From assembly GCF_002250505.1 (NCBI RefSeq), contig NZ_NJGY01000001.1:1946507-2010506 (forward strand): a stretch of 64,000 nucleotides of DNA, read 5' to 3'. A model generated the notes under the pieces. It did no database searches, had not been told where the DNA came from, and worked only from the letters and a program-made list of their open reading frames with translations. Shown here piece after piece: positions 53,693 through 62,738 of this stretch (positions are counted from its first letter, which is position 1; every line of letters begins with the position of its first letter). Both the position numbers and the translations under genes were made by a program. The stretch comes from Janthinobacterium sp. PC23-8. GTDB lineage: Bacteria; Pseudomonadota; Gammaproteobacteria; Burkholderiales; Burkholderiaceae_D.

Positions 53693-54798
53693 GCTGTTAC
53701 CTTGTATGCAACGGTATCTGGATGTTGACGATCAAAAATTTCATTCGCCCACAACATCACAATCATTTCTTCATCACCAATGTTGGTGATATCGTGCGAC
53801 CAGCCTGGAATCGTTTCCACCACTTCCGGCGCATCGGCACTGGTGCACAGCTCATGCGTGCGACCGCTCTCGATATGCAGGAAACAAAAACGCGCCGCAC
53901 CCTTGATCACCAGGAACTTTTCAGTCTTGGTATGGTGATAATGGCCGCCTCGCGTAATGCCGGGATGCGCAGTGAAGAACGAAAACTGGCCGGAATCGCG
54001 CGTCTTGAGCATTTCAACAAACATGCCGCGCGGGTCTTCGTGTTTGACAAGCGGGTAGGAAAACGTCTCCGGCTCAAAATACGTGATGTAGGTCGAGTAC
54101 AGCGCGCGGGTAAAGCCGCTACCGACACGCTCGGTAACGTGGTTCGTCCGGCTGTCCCTGAAGGCCTGCAGGAGTTCAGCCATCTCGCCGACGGTGGTCG
54201 CGTAGACTGGCTGCACTTCCACTGGGGTACCGGCCGCTGGCGCCGCGTCCATCACTTTCAGGAAGTCGGCAACCACATCATCGACATAGACCAGCCGCAG
54301 CTCGGATGCCGGATTATTGATCTGGATCGGCAAGCCATGGGCGATATTGTGGCAGAAGGTCGCCACCGCCGAGTTGTAGTTCGGCCGGCACCACTTGCCA
54401 AAGACGTTCGGCAAGCGGTAGATATACACCGGCAGGTCCATCTCGGATGCCAGGGCATGCAAGGCATCTTCGGCGGCGCGCTTGCTTGCGCCGTAGGCGT
54501 TGGGCAGCTCGGCTTGAACCGATGATGCATAAATGACCGGCACCTGGCGGCCACTGCGTTTTACCGCATCGCACAGCGCCTGCGTCAGGTTGGTGTTACC
54601 TTCCTCGAATTCCGACTCCGTCTTCGGACGATTCACACCGGCCAAATGAAAGATAAAGTCGGCTTGCGCAACTTTTGCATCCAGCTCATCAAGCGAATCG
54701 CCGCGCACGAACGTGAGGCTATCGACACCACGCTCCCGAAGGTGAATCAACAGATTCTTTCCGATAAAGCCGTTGGCGCCAGTGACAAGTACCTTCAT
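53689..54798 (-). CDS. fnlB: UDP-sugar C3-epimerase/C4-reductase FnlB (CapF/WbjC)
   Basis: FnlB acts between FnlA and FnlC on the way to UDP-L-FucNAc. The 369-aa protein has an N-terminal SDR reductase domain (VTGANGFIGKNLLIHL; catalytic YGASKRAAED), and a C-terminal cupin domain from about residue 245 with metal-type motif GGHYHHTKTEKFLVI. This is the two-domain plan of S. aureus CapF, where the cupin epimerises and the SDR part reduces. It is spaced 3 bp from fnlA and overlaps fnlC. Confidence 0.93.
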   Translation of the reverse strand: MKVLVTGANGFIGKNLLIHLRERGVDSLTFVRGDSLDELDAKVAQADFIFHLAGVNRPKTESEFEEGNTNLTQALCDAVKRSGRQVPVIYASSVQAELPNAYGASKRAAEDALHALASEMDLPVYIYRLPNVFGKWCRPNYNSAVATFCHNIAHGLPIQINNPASELRLVYVDDVVADFLKVMDAAPAAGTPVEVQPVYATTVGEMAELLQAFRDSRTNHVTERVGSGFTRALYSTYITYFEPETFSYPLVKHEDPRGMFVEMLKTRDSGQFSFFTAHPGITRGGHYHHTKTEKFLVIKGAARFCFLHIESGRTHELCTSADAPEVVETIPGWSHDITNIGDEEMIVMLWANEIFDRQHPDTVAYKVTA

Positions 54799-54801
54799 CG
54801 C

Positions 54802-55836
54802 TCAGCCTTCCTCGACCGGTGATTCACCGCGCGCGATTGCCTGGACAAAATCGAGCTTCATCAACAGCTGCTTCATGCCGGCGGTATCGAGACGGTCGGT
54901 ATTGTGCGAGTTGTAGTCGTCGTAGGTCGAAATCTTCGCCTCGCCCTCTTCGACAAACTTGCCGTAGTTCAGGTCGCGCAGATCAGGCGGAATACGGTAG
55001 TAACCGCCCAGGTCTTCGGCGGCAGCCATTTCTTCGCGGCTAAGCAAGGTTTCATACAGTTTTTCACCGTGGCGCGTGCCGATCACGTCGACCTTGTGCT
55101 CCGGCTTTTCCATGATCGACAACAACGCGGCAACCAGCGTTTCGACCGTCGCGGCCGGCGCTTTTTGAACGAACATATCACCGTTGGTGCCATGTTCGAA
55201 TGCGTACAGCACCAGGTCGACTGCATCTTCGAGCGTCATCATGAAGCGCGTCATGGCAGGGTCGGTGGTGGTGATGGGCTTACCCGACAATACCTGGTCC
55301 ACGAACAGCGGAATGACCGACCCGCGCGAGGCCATTACATTGCCATAGCGGGTACCGCAAATGACGGTCTTGGCATCATCGAGGCCGCGCGATTTGGCGA
55401 CCATGACTTTTTCCATCATCGCCTTCGAGATACCCATGGCATTGATCGGGTAGGCAGCCTTGTCGGTGCTCAGGCACACCACGCGACGCACGCTGTTCTG
55501 GATCGCCGCCTCGAGCAGATTATCGGTACCGATGATATTGGTCTTGACCGCTTCCATCGGATGGAATTCGCACGATGGAACCTGCTTCAGCGCTGCCGCA
55601 TGGAAAATGAAATCGACGCCGCGGGTGGCATTCAGGACGCTTGAAAAATCACGCACATCACCGATGTAGAACTTCAGCTTCGGATTGTTGTACTTCTTCC
55701 GCATGTCATCCTGCTTTTTTTCATCGCGGCTGAAAATGCGGATTTCTTTGATCTCGGTATCGAGAAAACGACGCAGAACGGCGTTTCCAAACGAACCCGT
55801 GCCCCCGGTAATGAGCAGTACTTTGCCTTCAAACAT
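54802..55836 (-). CDS. fnlA: UDP-GlcNAc 4,6-dehydratase/5-epimerase FnlA (CapE/WbjB)
   Basis: FnlA commits UDP-GlcNAc to the L-FucNAc route. The 344-aa extended SDR has LLITGGTGSFGNAVLRRF, the HAAALKQVPSCEFHPMEA segment and VCLSTDKAAYPINAMGISKAMMEK. The usual catalytic Tyr is replaced by Met (MGISK), as in CapE and other soluble inverting dehydratases. It is the first of the fnlA-fnlB-fnlC set and follows the hisF-like gene by 8 bp. Confidence 0.93.
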   Translation of the reverse strand: MFEGKVLLITGGTGSFGNAVLRRFLDTEIKEIRIFSRDEKKQDDMRKKYNNPKLKFYIGDVRDFSSVLNATRGVDFIFHAAALKQVPSCEFHPMEAVKTNIIGTDNLLEAAIQNSVRRVVCLSTDKAAYPINAMGISKAMMEKVMVAKSRGLDDAKTVICGTRYGNVMASRGSVIPLFVDQVLSGKPITTTDPAMTRFMMTLEDAVDLVLYAFEHGTNGDMFVQKAPAATVETLVAALLSIMEKPEHKVDVIGTRHGEKLYETLLSREEMAAAEDLGGYYRIPPDLRDLNYGKFVEEGEAKISTYDDYNSHNTDRLDTAGMKQLLMKLDFVQAIARGESPVEEG

Positions 55837-55844
55837 ACGATTCC

Positions 55845-56648
55845 TTATTTTTCGTTAACTGTTGCCAAGTTCAAACCTAGCGCACGCGCCACCAGTTCGT
55901 CGCGCTGGAGTACGCTCGGGTAATTGATCAGAACGGCTTTATAAACACCCTTGAAGACAAACAGGCTGCCCGCCGAAGCACCGACCACGCCACAGGCGCC
56001 AACCAGCTTCTCGATGTCTTGCAAAGATCCGGCGCCACCCAGGATCGTGATCGGGATACGCACCGCTTCGCGCAATTTCTGCGCCAATGCCAGGTCGTAA
56101 CCCTTCATCTGGCCATCCTGGTCGATCGAATTGAGCACGATTTCGCCCGCCCCCAGCAATTCCATCTGCTTGGCCAGTTCGATCGGATTACGTTTGGTGT
56201 TCTTGCGGCCGTTATGGATATACACGTCGTACTCTTTGCTCAGCATGCGCTTCTTGACGTCGATGACCACCACCACGCTCTGGCGGCCCACTTCGTCGGA
56301 AATCTGGGAAACGAGCTCCGGGTTTTCCACCGCCGCCGAACTGATCGCAATTTTTTCCACACCCAGGCTGATGATGTGTTTTGCCTGTGCCGCAGTGCGA
56401 ATTCCGCCGCCGTAGCACAAGGGCATGCGGCACTCCGCTGCCAGGTCGGAAATCAGTTTGTAGTCAGGTTCGACGCCATTGACCGAGGCATCGATGTCCA
56501 GCACGATCAGCTCGTCCGATTCCTTTTCATTGAAAATCTTGACCGCATTGATCGGGTCACCCACATATTTTGGCGACTTGAACGACACTGTCTTGACCAG
56601 ACCTTTTTCGTGCACCAACAGGCAAGGGATAATCCTTGGTCTGAGCAT
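55845..56648 (-). CDS. hisF2: HisF-like cyclase subunit of the acetamidino-sugar pathway (HisF2/WbuZ)
   Basis: The 267-aa TIM-barrel protein aligns with HisF through RIIPCLLV, GGGIRTAAQAKHIISLG, VVVVIDVKK and LNSIDQDGQMKGYD. The catalytic Asp11 of histidine-pathway HisF (motif CLDV) is Leu here, while the second Asp (equivalent to Asp130) is kept in VVIDVKK. The gene lies in a polysaccharide operon with a HisH partner and a WbuX amidotransferase, not near his genes. Together they are proposed, from P. aeruginosa O5 and E. coli O145, to supply ammonia for acetamidino formation on an N-acetyl sugar. Confidence 0.9.
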   Translation of the reverse strand: MLRPRIIPCLLVHEKGLVKTVSFKSPKYVGDPINAVKIFNEKESDELIVLDIDASVNGVEPDYKLISDLAAECRMPLCYGGGIRTAAQAKHIISLGVEKIAISSAAVENPELVSQISDEVGRQSVVVVIDVKKRMLSKEYDVYIHNGRKNTKRNPIELAKQMELLGAGEIVLNSIDQDGQMKGYDLALAQKLREAVRIPITILGGAGSLQDIEKLVGACGVVGASAGSLFVFKGVYKAVLINYPSVLQRDELVARALGLNLATVNEK

Positions 56649-56649
56649 C

Positions 56650-57264
56650 TTATAACTCCGCGAAATTTTTCAACAGCAAGGCACCATAATGGTGGCTTTT
56701 CTCTGGGTGAAACTGGACGCCATGGACGTTGCCCGAACTGACGGCGCACCCAAAGTTGAGGCCGTAGGTCGCGCGGGCCGACACATGTGCCGGATCACTG
56801 CTGTCGAAGAAAAACGAATGGAGAAAGTAAAAACGCGCGTCCGCCTCCAGGCCGGCAAACAACGCCGAACCCGGCCCTGGCGCCACGTCATTCCATCCCA
56901 TGTGCGGAAGCGGCAGTTTGGAAGATTCCTCTACCGAACCAAACGAACGAACCCGCCCTGGAATCCAGCCCAGGCCCGCCGAGGTTCCTTCGTCGCTGGC
57001 GCTTGCCAGTATCTGCATGCCGACGCAGATCCCCAGCACCGGTACCTTCTTCTCGACGACCAGGTCTTCCAGCACGGGCCGCATGCCCGACGCATCGAGC
57101 AATTCCATTGCCTTGTCGAACGCACCGACACCCGGTAGGATGATCTTGGTAGCGCCGGTCAGTTCGGCCGCTGTCTTGGCGCGCGTCGCATCGAAACCGA
57201 GGCGCTTGTACATATTGGCGAATGCCTGGACATTGCCCAGGCCATAATCAACGATATGGATCAT
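56650..57264 (-). CDS. hisH2: HisH-like glutamine amidotransferase of the acetamidino-sugar pathway (HisH2/WbuY)
   Basis: The 204-aa class I glutamine amidotransferase releases ammonia from glutamine and passes it to the HisF-like barrel. The nucleophile is Cys in LGICVGMQ near residue 82, and the His-Glu pair is in GVQFHPEKSHH near 185. The oxyanion region LPGVGAF is intact. It overlaps the wbuX gene by 4 bp and is 1 bp from the hisF-like gene, so the trio is translated as a unit. A role in histidine synthesis is unlikely given this setting. Confidence 0.92.
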   Translation of the reverse strand: MIHIVDYGLGNVQAFANMYKRLGFDATRAKTAAELTGATKIILPGVGAFDKAMELLDASGMRPVLEDLVVEKKVPVLGICVGMQILASASDEGTSAGLGWIPGRVRSFGSVEESSKLPLPHMGWNDVAPGPGSALFAGLEADARFYFLHSFFFDSSDPAHVSARATYGLNFGCAVSSGNVHGVQFHPEKSHHYGALLLKNFAEL

Positions 57265-58418
57265 CGGAAGAACCTCTTTTCCGTACCCAGCAGGCGCATC
57301 GCACTGGCGCCCGCGCCAATCAGCCAGCGCTTGTTGCGGTAGTCACGATAAGTCTTGTTTTCTCCGTCAAAAATGGCTTGCAACTCGTCCACGGAAAGGT
57401 CGAGCTTGCTGGCCACGTATTCGAATTCCTGCTTGAGAAAATGTTCATCCATCTCAGGACGCGAGATACGGTCCAGTGCGGCTTCGCGCGTCATTTGGCC
57501 GGTCATGATCAAGCTGGAGAAATGCGCTCGACGCTTCTGAAAGCCGAACTTGCGCGGCAGCCAGTAGTCCTCGTAGAAGCGGGTAAAACGCGACTCATGG
57601 TGCTTGTGCTGAAAACGCTTCCAGCCAAAGCGGCGTTCGAGTTCATCCTCGGCGTCTTTTTTCAGGAATGGCACCATGTTCAGCGGCTTGGCCACCTGCA
57701 TGCCCAGCACATGCTGGTAATAGCCTTTGTAGACAAGAATGTCGAGCAAGGGGAACGTCTTCAGCGGACGCTTGCCGAATTTGCCGTGGATGTCGCCAAA
57801 CAAGGTCTTGTCGATACCCAGATAACCACCCCACGCCTCCGGCTCACGGCAGCATTCGGTCGAATAGTTCGATCCGGTAACCACATACTTGATCTTGTTC
57901 TTGCGCGCGAATTTGTACAGCGACGAGAAGAACGAGGCATCCTGCGGCAAATCCTGATCGGGAATCTGCGACTTCAGGAAAGCCACCTGCAAGTCCTTCA
58001 TTTCCTGCCAGTTCACCACTTCGGTGAACAGGTCCAGGCCAAGGCCATCGACGAGTTTTTCGATGTTGCCGACTGCCTGGTCGGTATTCCAGCCAGCATC
58101 GACGTGATACAGCAGCGGGCGCAGGCCCATCTTCTCTTTCGCCACGTAAACAGCATAGGAACTGTCCAGCCCGCCACTCAGGCCGATAATGCAATCGAAG
58201 TCCTTGCCCTTGCCATTTTCGCGAATCTTCTCTGCTACTTGCATTAACTCGCGCTCACCACGCTCATCATCATGCCAATTCGGGCGAATATTTTGATGGA
58301 AACTATTGCAATAATAACACCACCCTTTGTCGTCAAATGTAATATTGGGGTCAGAAGTATCCATGATGCAATTATTGCAAATGGCATAATCACGTCGGGG
58401 ATGCGTTAGTTGGTCCAT
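57261..58418 (-). CDS. wbuX: N-acetyl sugar amidotransferase (WbuX/WbpG/PseA family)
   Basis: The 385-aa protein has an N-terminal zinc-type Cys set (CNNC and CYYC near residues 14-37), and an ATP-using PP-loop IGLSGGLDSSYAVYV near 80. This family converts a sugar N-acetyl group to an acetamidino (amidine) group using ammonia from HisH/HisF; WbpG in P. aeruginosa O5 and PseA in Campylobacter are relatives. ATG 58418 is chosen over a TTG at 58436. It heads the fnl part of the cluster. The modified sugar is inferred to be L-FucNAc from the neighbours. Confidence 0.9.
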   Translation of the reverse strand: MDQLTHPRRDYAICNNCIMDTSDPNITFDDKGWCYYCNSFHQNIRPNWHDDERGERELMQVAEKIRENGKGKDFDCIIGLSGGLDSSYAVYVAKEKMGLRPLLYHVDAGWNTDQAVGNIEKLVDGLGLDLFTEVVNWQEMKDLQVAFLKSQIPDQDLPQDASFFSSLYKFARKNKIKYVVTGSNYSTECCREPEAWGGYLGIDKTLFGDIHGKFGKRPLKTFPLLDILVYKGYYQHVLGMQVAKPLNMVPFLKKDAEDELERRFGWKRFQHKHHESRFTRFYEDYWLPRKFGFQKRRAHFSSLIMTGQMTREAALDRISRPEMDEHFLKQEFEYVASKLDLSVDELQAIFDGENKTYRDYRNKRWLIGAGASAMRLLGTEKRFFR

Positions 58419-58714
58419 GATTGAGGTACTTGTCAAAAAATTTTAAATAGGAGTGAGCGCAGGGGGCGCAGCACGAGATGGCGTGGCGGATTTGGTCTGA
58501 TAAGTCTTGCGAGCAAAACAAGTTCCCATTATATAATGAAACGATATTAGGATACGACAATGTGACCCCAAAAGAACAGGAATAGAGTCTAACGCAGAGC
58601 TCAGATTAGCTTTCGTAGACCCCTTTTGCCCCAAGTGAGCTGCATTCTGCGGCACTTCAGGGCAGCATCGCCTTGCTCACCGCGCGGCATGCGCGCAACG
58701 AACCGCAGACCATC
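58419..58714. other. Intergenic region between the wbuX operon and the distal polysaccharide genes
   Basis: 296 bp, AT-rich in the middle. CATTATATAATG at 58527-58538 is a perfect 12-bp palindrome containing TATAAT on both strands; on the minus strand it could be the -10 of a wbuX promoter about 110 bp upstream, though no good -35 is placed. A short minus-strand frame here (58443-58655) has no family likeness and is not called. Confidence 0.45.
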
Positions 58715-59863
58715 TCAGGTTTGCCCCATGAAATCGACGATGGCGTTCGCAGTTTGCGCGGCGCCACCTTGCGCGACGATCGAGAAAACCTGGGTATTCA
58801 TGGCACGGTAATCGTACTCCATGAACGAGCCGTAGCTGACAAACACCTTGCAAGCCGGGTATTCAGTTGTATCACAAACATACGAAGCCATGGAAGACAA
58901 TACCAATTTTTTTTCATCGTACGAATGCGAGGGGTGAAATTTTATAATGATCGGAACATCCACCCTCTTTTTAATGGATGTTATAAGATCAATTTCCTCT
59001 TGAATCGATGGAAACGATGAAGCGAGAAAAATAGCTGTGCCTGAGAGTGGATTATCAGTCAATGAAACAGGTGGCGAAAAAATCTGAAATTTTCGAGCCG
59101 TATAATATTTTTCAAAATAAGGAACGAATGAGGCATCGCGCACACAAATACATGCAGCTTCACCAAACGGATGGGAAAACACAATAGCCGGATCAAGAAA
59201 TCCATGCTGGGCAATCAAAAGATTGCTATTGCTGTGAGAAAGCAAATAGGCCCACCGCTGATAGTGATCATCGGTTGCGAACGTGTGCTCCGGATGCGTT
59301 TCAGCATAATGTGCCAACATGATCAGCCTGAATGCATCACGCGTGTGCAGTATCATGTCTCGACGCTGTCCTGCCGGGAGCCGTAAAGCGTACCAAAGCA
59401 GACGCGTGTGCGCCACGACGCAGCGCAATACGCCTGCAAAGCCGACTTCACTCACCAAGCGAGACAAACGCATCAGATCTGAATCACATGCATCCATACC
59501 CTTAGTGTTTACGCTTTTCAAAGCAGCGTCGACCAGAAAAATATTGCCCGGCGTCGTAGGAATCACGTGCACGGCGACTTGGGATGGCCTGCGCTTACGC
59601 GGACGACACAGCAGCAAAAAAGAATATACCCATTCAAAGCAGGATAGCACTGGCGTCAACATAACAGCGAGAGCAATAAAGACACCGTACAAGGCGCCAA
59701 AACGATTACGCAAGGCCAACTGCTTCATTACTTTGTAATTCGGTACCTGCGCATCTGACACCAGGTTTGTATGCATGCGCCGATACTGCAGATCAAGACA
59801 GCGCTCATTTTCCAACGCCATGCGTATACGCTGCCAAAGCGGTGCTTTTGCTCTCATCGACAT
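58715..59863 (-). CDS. Unrecognised polysaccharide-cluster protein, possible GT-B glycosyltransferase
   Basis: I do not recognise this 382-aa protein. It has an N-terminal region with a hydrophobic stretch near residues 50-80 (FGALYGVFIALAVMLTPVLSCFEWVYSFLLL). A soluble part follows with FATDDHYQRWAYLLSHS, LLIAQHGFLDPAIVFSHPFGE, IIIKFHPSHSYDEKK and VFVSYGSFMEYDYRAM. The QHG and KFHPSHS segments recall nucleotide-sugar or CDP-polyol transferases of the capsule (KpsC/S or TagF type), but this is a weak likeness. ATG 59863 avoids overlap with the polymerase gene. By position it is probably one of the repeat-unit transferases. Confidence 0.75.
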   Translation of the reverse strand: MSMRAKAPLWQRIRMALENERCLDLQYRRMHTNLVSDAQVPNYKVMKQLALRNRFGALYGVFIALAVMLTPVLSCFEWVYSFLLLCRPRKRRPSQVAVHVIPTTPGNIFLVDAALKSVNTKGMDACDSDLMRLSRLVSEVGFAGVLRCVVAHTRLLWYALRLPAGQRRDMILHTRDAFRLIMLAHYAETHPEHTFATDDHYQRWAYLLSHSNSNLLIAQHGFLDPAIVFSHPFGEAACICVRDASFVPYFEKYYTARKFQIFSPPVSLTDNPLSGTAIFLASSFPSIQEEIDLITSIKKRVDVPIIIKFHPSHSYDEKKLVLSSMASYVCDTTEYPACKVFVSYGSFMEYDYRAMNTQVFSIVAQGGAAQTANAIVDFMGQT

Positions 59864-59879
59864 AGCCGTAACGCGGCTT

Positions 59880-61229
59880 TCAACTGACTTTAACTTCTGC
59901 ATTCTGCACCTTTGCCGCGACAGGGCCGACTTTAATCGCCAACCTACAAAAAACATATATCAATAAATACTGAACGACATAAATAAAAACTTCCCAAGGA
60001 ACCAACGTTCCGCGCATAGTACTAAAAATTCTTTGAAATTCCATAACAAAAATAGGAACCAGATTGTAGTTGCGCTTCAGTACGGCATGACGATACAACA
60101 TCGAAACGCAGTAGGTATAAACAAGCAATGGAAGCCAGGATAAATAAATCCCATAGTAATTCAAATAAAGTTCAGTATCCAATGGCCATTGCTGCGTCGC
60201 ATGTTCAAGGTACCATTGGTCCGGAAAAAATTCCTTGGTCAGCATGACACTTATATCGAAATTCGCATCCAAATCAGTTATAAAACCCAGAGTCTGCAAA
60301 GGCTTGGTGAAAATCTGAAACACGGTTTGAAGAAGACCTGGGTCACGACTGATCACGATACTGTCATGCAACTGAAACGAATTAAAATAACCAATCAACA
60401 TTTCAAGAAAAAAGGGGGCTGACGCGTAAAATCCTTCTGTACGAATCAATGTTCCAAGATAGAGCAAGATGAAAAAAGAGAATGAGAATATCGCCAGGTA
60501 TTTTATACTGAACACCATTCGCATGAAATATGGAGAAAGAAAAATCACCAACAAGAAAATGAAGCGGCTCTTGATACCGGCAATGAATGAAAGCGGCATC
60601 ATGACCAACAAAGCAGCCACAATTATCCAGCGCTTATTTTTTGAATAATATGTCTTCAAGCCCAGCAAAAACACGGTAATATTGCCAAATACAATCGTTA
60701 TGACATTCAGCAGTCCATGGCCTTCACGCATCGACAGATAAGTGGCGCTGTAATCATTGATCCATGCAGGAAACCCTGCTGTCACTTGAATGAACCATAG
60801 GGCCAAAACCCAAGTCCAGATATAAAGGAGGGTAAGAATGAGTGGCTTGATCACGACCGACCGCGGCGGCGCGCTCACTATGCTCTGAGGTACCTTTGTA
60901 AATTGATAAAACGAAAAATATAAAATCAGAAAAGTGAATTCAGCCTGAAATAAAGTCTTTTTTGAAATCAAATCCCAAAAAATCAGTTGCCCCCATGGCA
61001 AAACGTATTCCCAATGAATAGCATAGAGAATCAAATTCAAGGTACTGGACAAAATAACGTACAGGCCATAGAATGCAAAAATCATATTATTCGGGTGCAG
61101 CACGTGTTGCGGCCTGTACATCATATAGGTGATAGCAATGATGAGAGACAAATATATACTACCCCATGGCATCGTTAGCATCAAGGCATTGAGCAACAGC
61201 AACATCATGCAATAATAAGGAAATTTCAC
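59880..61229 (-). CDS. wzy: O-antigen/capsule polymerase-like membrane protein (Wzy type)
   Basis: The 449-aa protein has ten or more hydrophobic helices and a large loop between late helices (SRDPGLLQTVFQIFTKPLQTLGF), which is the usual look of Wzy polymerases that join repeat units in the periplasm. Wzy proteins share little sequence, so the assignment rests on topology, length and location beside a flippase. The gene is AT-rich compared with the fnl genes. It starts 24 bp after the flippase gene. Confidence 0.75.
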   Translation of the reverse strand: MKFPYYCMMLLLLNALMLTMPWGSIYLSLIIAITYMMYRPQHVLHPNNMIFAFYGLYVILSSTLNLILYAIHWEYVLPWGQLIFWDLISKKTLFQAEFTFLILYFSFYQFTKVPQSIVSAPPRSVVIKPLILTLLYIWTWVLALWFIQVTAGFPAWINDYSATYLSMREGHGLLNVITIVFGNITVFLLGLKTYYSKNKRWIIVAALLVMMPLSFIAGIKSRFIFLLVIFLSPYFMRMVFSIKYLAIFSFSFFILLYLGTLIRTEGFYASAPFFLEMLIGYFNSFQLHDSIVISRDPGLLQTVFQIFTKPLQTLGFITDLDANFDISVMLTKEFFPDQWYLEHATQQWPLDTELYLNYYGIYLSWLPLLVYTYCVSMLYRHAVLKRNYNLVPIFVMEFQRIFSTMRGTLVPWEVFIYVVQYLLIYVFCRLAIKVGPVAAKVQNAEVKVS

Positions 61230-61253
61230 GTTATGTTCTTTTCTTCTACAGAA

Positions 61254-62738
61254 TTAATTATGACGCGCGACATCTCGGAGCGACAAAAGGCCAAGAATTT
61301 TATCCTTCAGGTGCACGGCAATGAAGATGATGAGAACCACTTTCAAAACATTTTGAAAGACAAGAGGCATAGGCACATAAGTAAAGAATAGCGCAATCAA
61401 TGAAAATGACAAAATATAAAGCAATTTATCGGCGATTTTAACTGGAAACAAATTGACAACCGAATTCACGACCCAGACACAAAGCAGGCTCATGGTTAAA
61501 TATGCAATTACGGTCGTTATTGCTGCAACCTTATAACCGAATAACGGCAATAACAGCGCATTTAAGCCGATCTTCAAGGCAGTTGCAAAGATGGCGACGA
61601 AGGAAAGAAAGTATGTCTTGTTGACATAAGCAATTAATCTGGCCCATAACTGAAAAATTACGAAGCACAGACCACCAATCGCCACGACAGGAATAATATT
61701 CAAGGCAGGTGCATACTTTTCAGGAACCAGGAGAGCAAAAATATTTTCACCAAACAACACCAGTACTGCCGTGGTAAGCAAACCAAGGGCAAAAATCGAG
61801 TCTGAATCCCTGATGACTCGCGCATAGTCTTTCTTGTTAATCCCGTCGAAAAATGCGGTATTGAACACATTTAACAACGCCGTCACAATCATGAGCATCA
61901 GGATGCCGACATTATAAACGAGACTATACAGACCCGTTTCTTGCTTCCCGAAATAACGATCAATCATCACCCTGTCAAATTGTGAGAGGAGGGTCAAACA
62001 TAACATGTATGGAATTAAAGGTAGCGAATAATGCATCATGTATTTCACATGACTCATTGAAATCACTAGCCGAATTCGCTCCCTCAATGAGTACATTACT
62101 GCAATCAGGAAAACAAGGCTGATCGCGGCATCTGCGTAAAGAACGGCAAAGTATTTATCCTTTTCCATGTAAAATAACAATACAATACTGAGCAAGAGCG
62201 TGCCGATCGCTTTGGCCGCGACACCAATGAGCAACGCCCTGCTCGACTGTAAATAAATTGCAATTTGGCTGAATATTGACTCCGCTATCGAACCGAGTAC
62301 GATGAACAACATCAGAAAAATGATATTTCGATGCAGCGACATCAACTCCTCGAATCTAGCCAGATTGGTGAGTATAATAATGACGAAAACTGAAAATATG
62401 CCCCCAATCAATAAAAGCGTAGAGCCAAAAAACTGATCAAAATCTTTTGACTCGGTATAAATATATCGTCCGACGGCAGTGTGCAGATTCAAGGTCATCA
62501 CGATTCCGAGTATCCACAAGTAGGATGCGGACAGATTCAGAATACCGTAGTCATACACCGACATGTAATGGCTATAGATGAAGATTGAAGCGACCGGAAC
62601 CAGTTTGCTGGCGACGGCGACACCTATATGATTGATGATATGTTGCAGCGCACGAAAACGATGACGCACGACTACTTTTTTATCTTCAGTGGCGCTTGCA
62701 GCGGCAGGGTTAGCACCATGTGACTGTTCAGCTGACAT
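61254..62738 (-). CDS. wzx: Polysaccharide flippase (Wzx type, MATE-like)
   Basis: Wzx moves the lipid-linked repeat unit to the periplasmic face of the inner membrane. From ATG 62738 the protein has 494 aa with about twelve to fourteen membrane helices and typical segments near the start (VASKLVPVASIFIYSHYMSVYDYGILNLS). The first 45 residues are polar and may be cytoplasmic. The start overlaps the SGNH gene by 11 bp. It is AT-rich like the other distal genes. Confidence 0.87.
   Translation of the reverse strand: MSAEQSHGANPAAASATEDKKVVVRHRFRALQHIINHIGVAVASKLVPVASIFIYSHYMSVYDYGILNLSASYLWILGIVMTLNLHTAVGRYIYTESKDFDQFFGSTLLLIGGIFSVFVIIILTNLARFEELMSLHRNIIFLMLFIVLGSIAESIFSQIAIYLQSSRALLIGVAAKAIGTLLLSIVLLFYMEKDKYFAVLYADAAISLVFLIAVMYSLRERIRLVISMSHVKYMMHYSLPLIPYMLCLTLLSQFDRVMIDRYFGKQETGLYSLVYNVGILMLMIVTALLNVFNTAFFDGINKKDYARVIRDSDSIFALGLLTTAVLVLFGENIFALLVPEKYAPALNIIPVVAIGGLCFVIFQLWARLIAYVNKTYFLSFVAIFATALKIGLNALLLPLFGYKVAAITTVIAYLTMSLLCVWVVNSVVNLFPVKIADKLLYILSFSLIALFFTYVPMPLVFQNVLKVVLIIFIAVHLKDKILGLLSLRDVARHN

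Noticed and set aside
55845-57264. Histidine biosynthesis hisH-hisF
   Set aside because: No other his genes nearby, catalytic Asp11 is missing in HisF, and the pair overlaps or abuts polysaccharide genes including wbuX.
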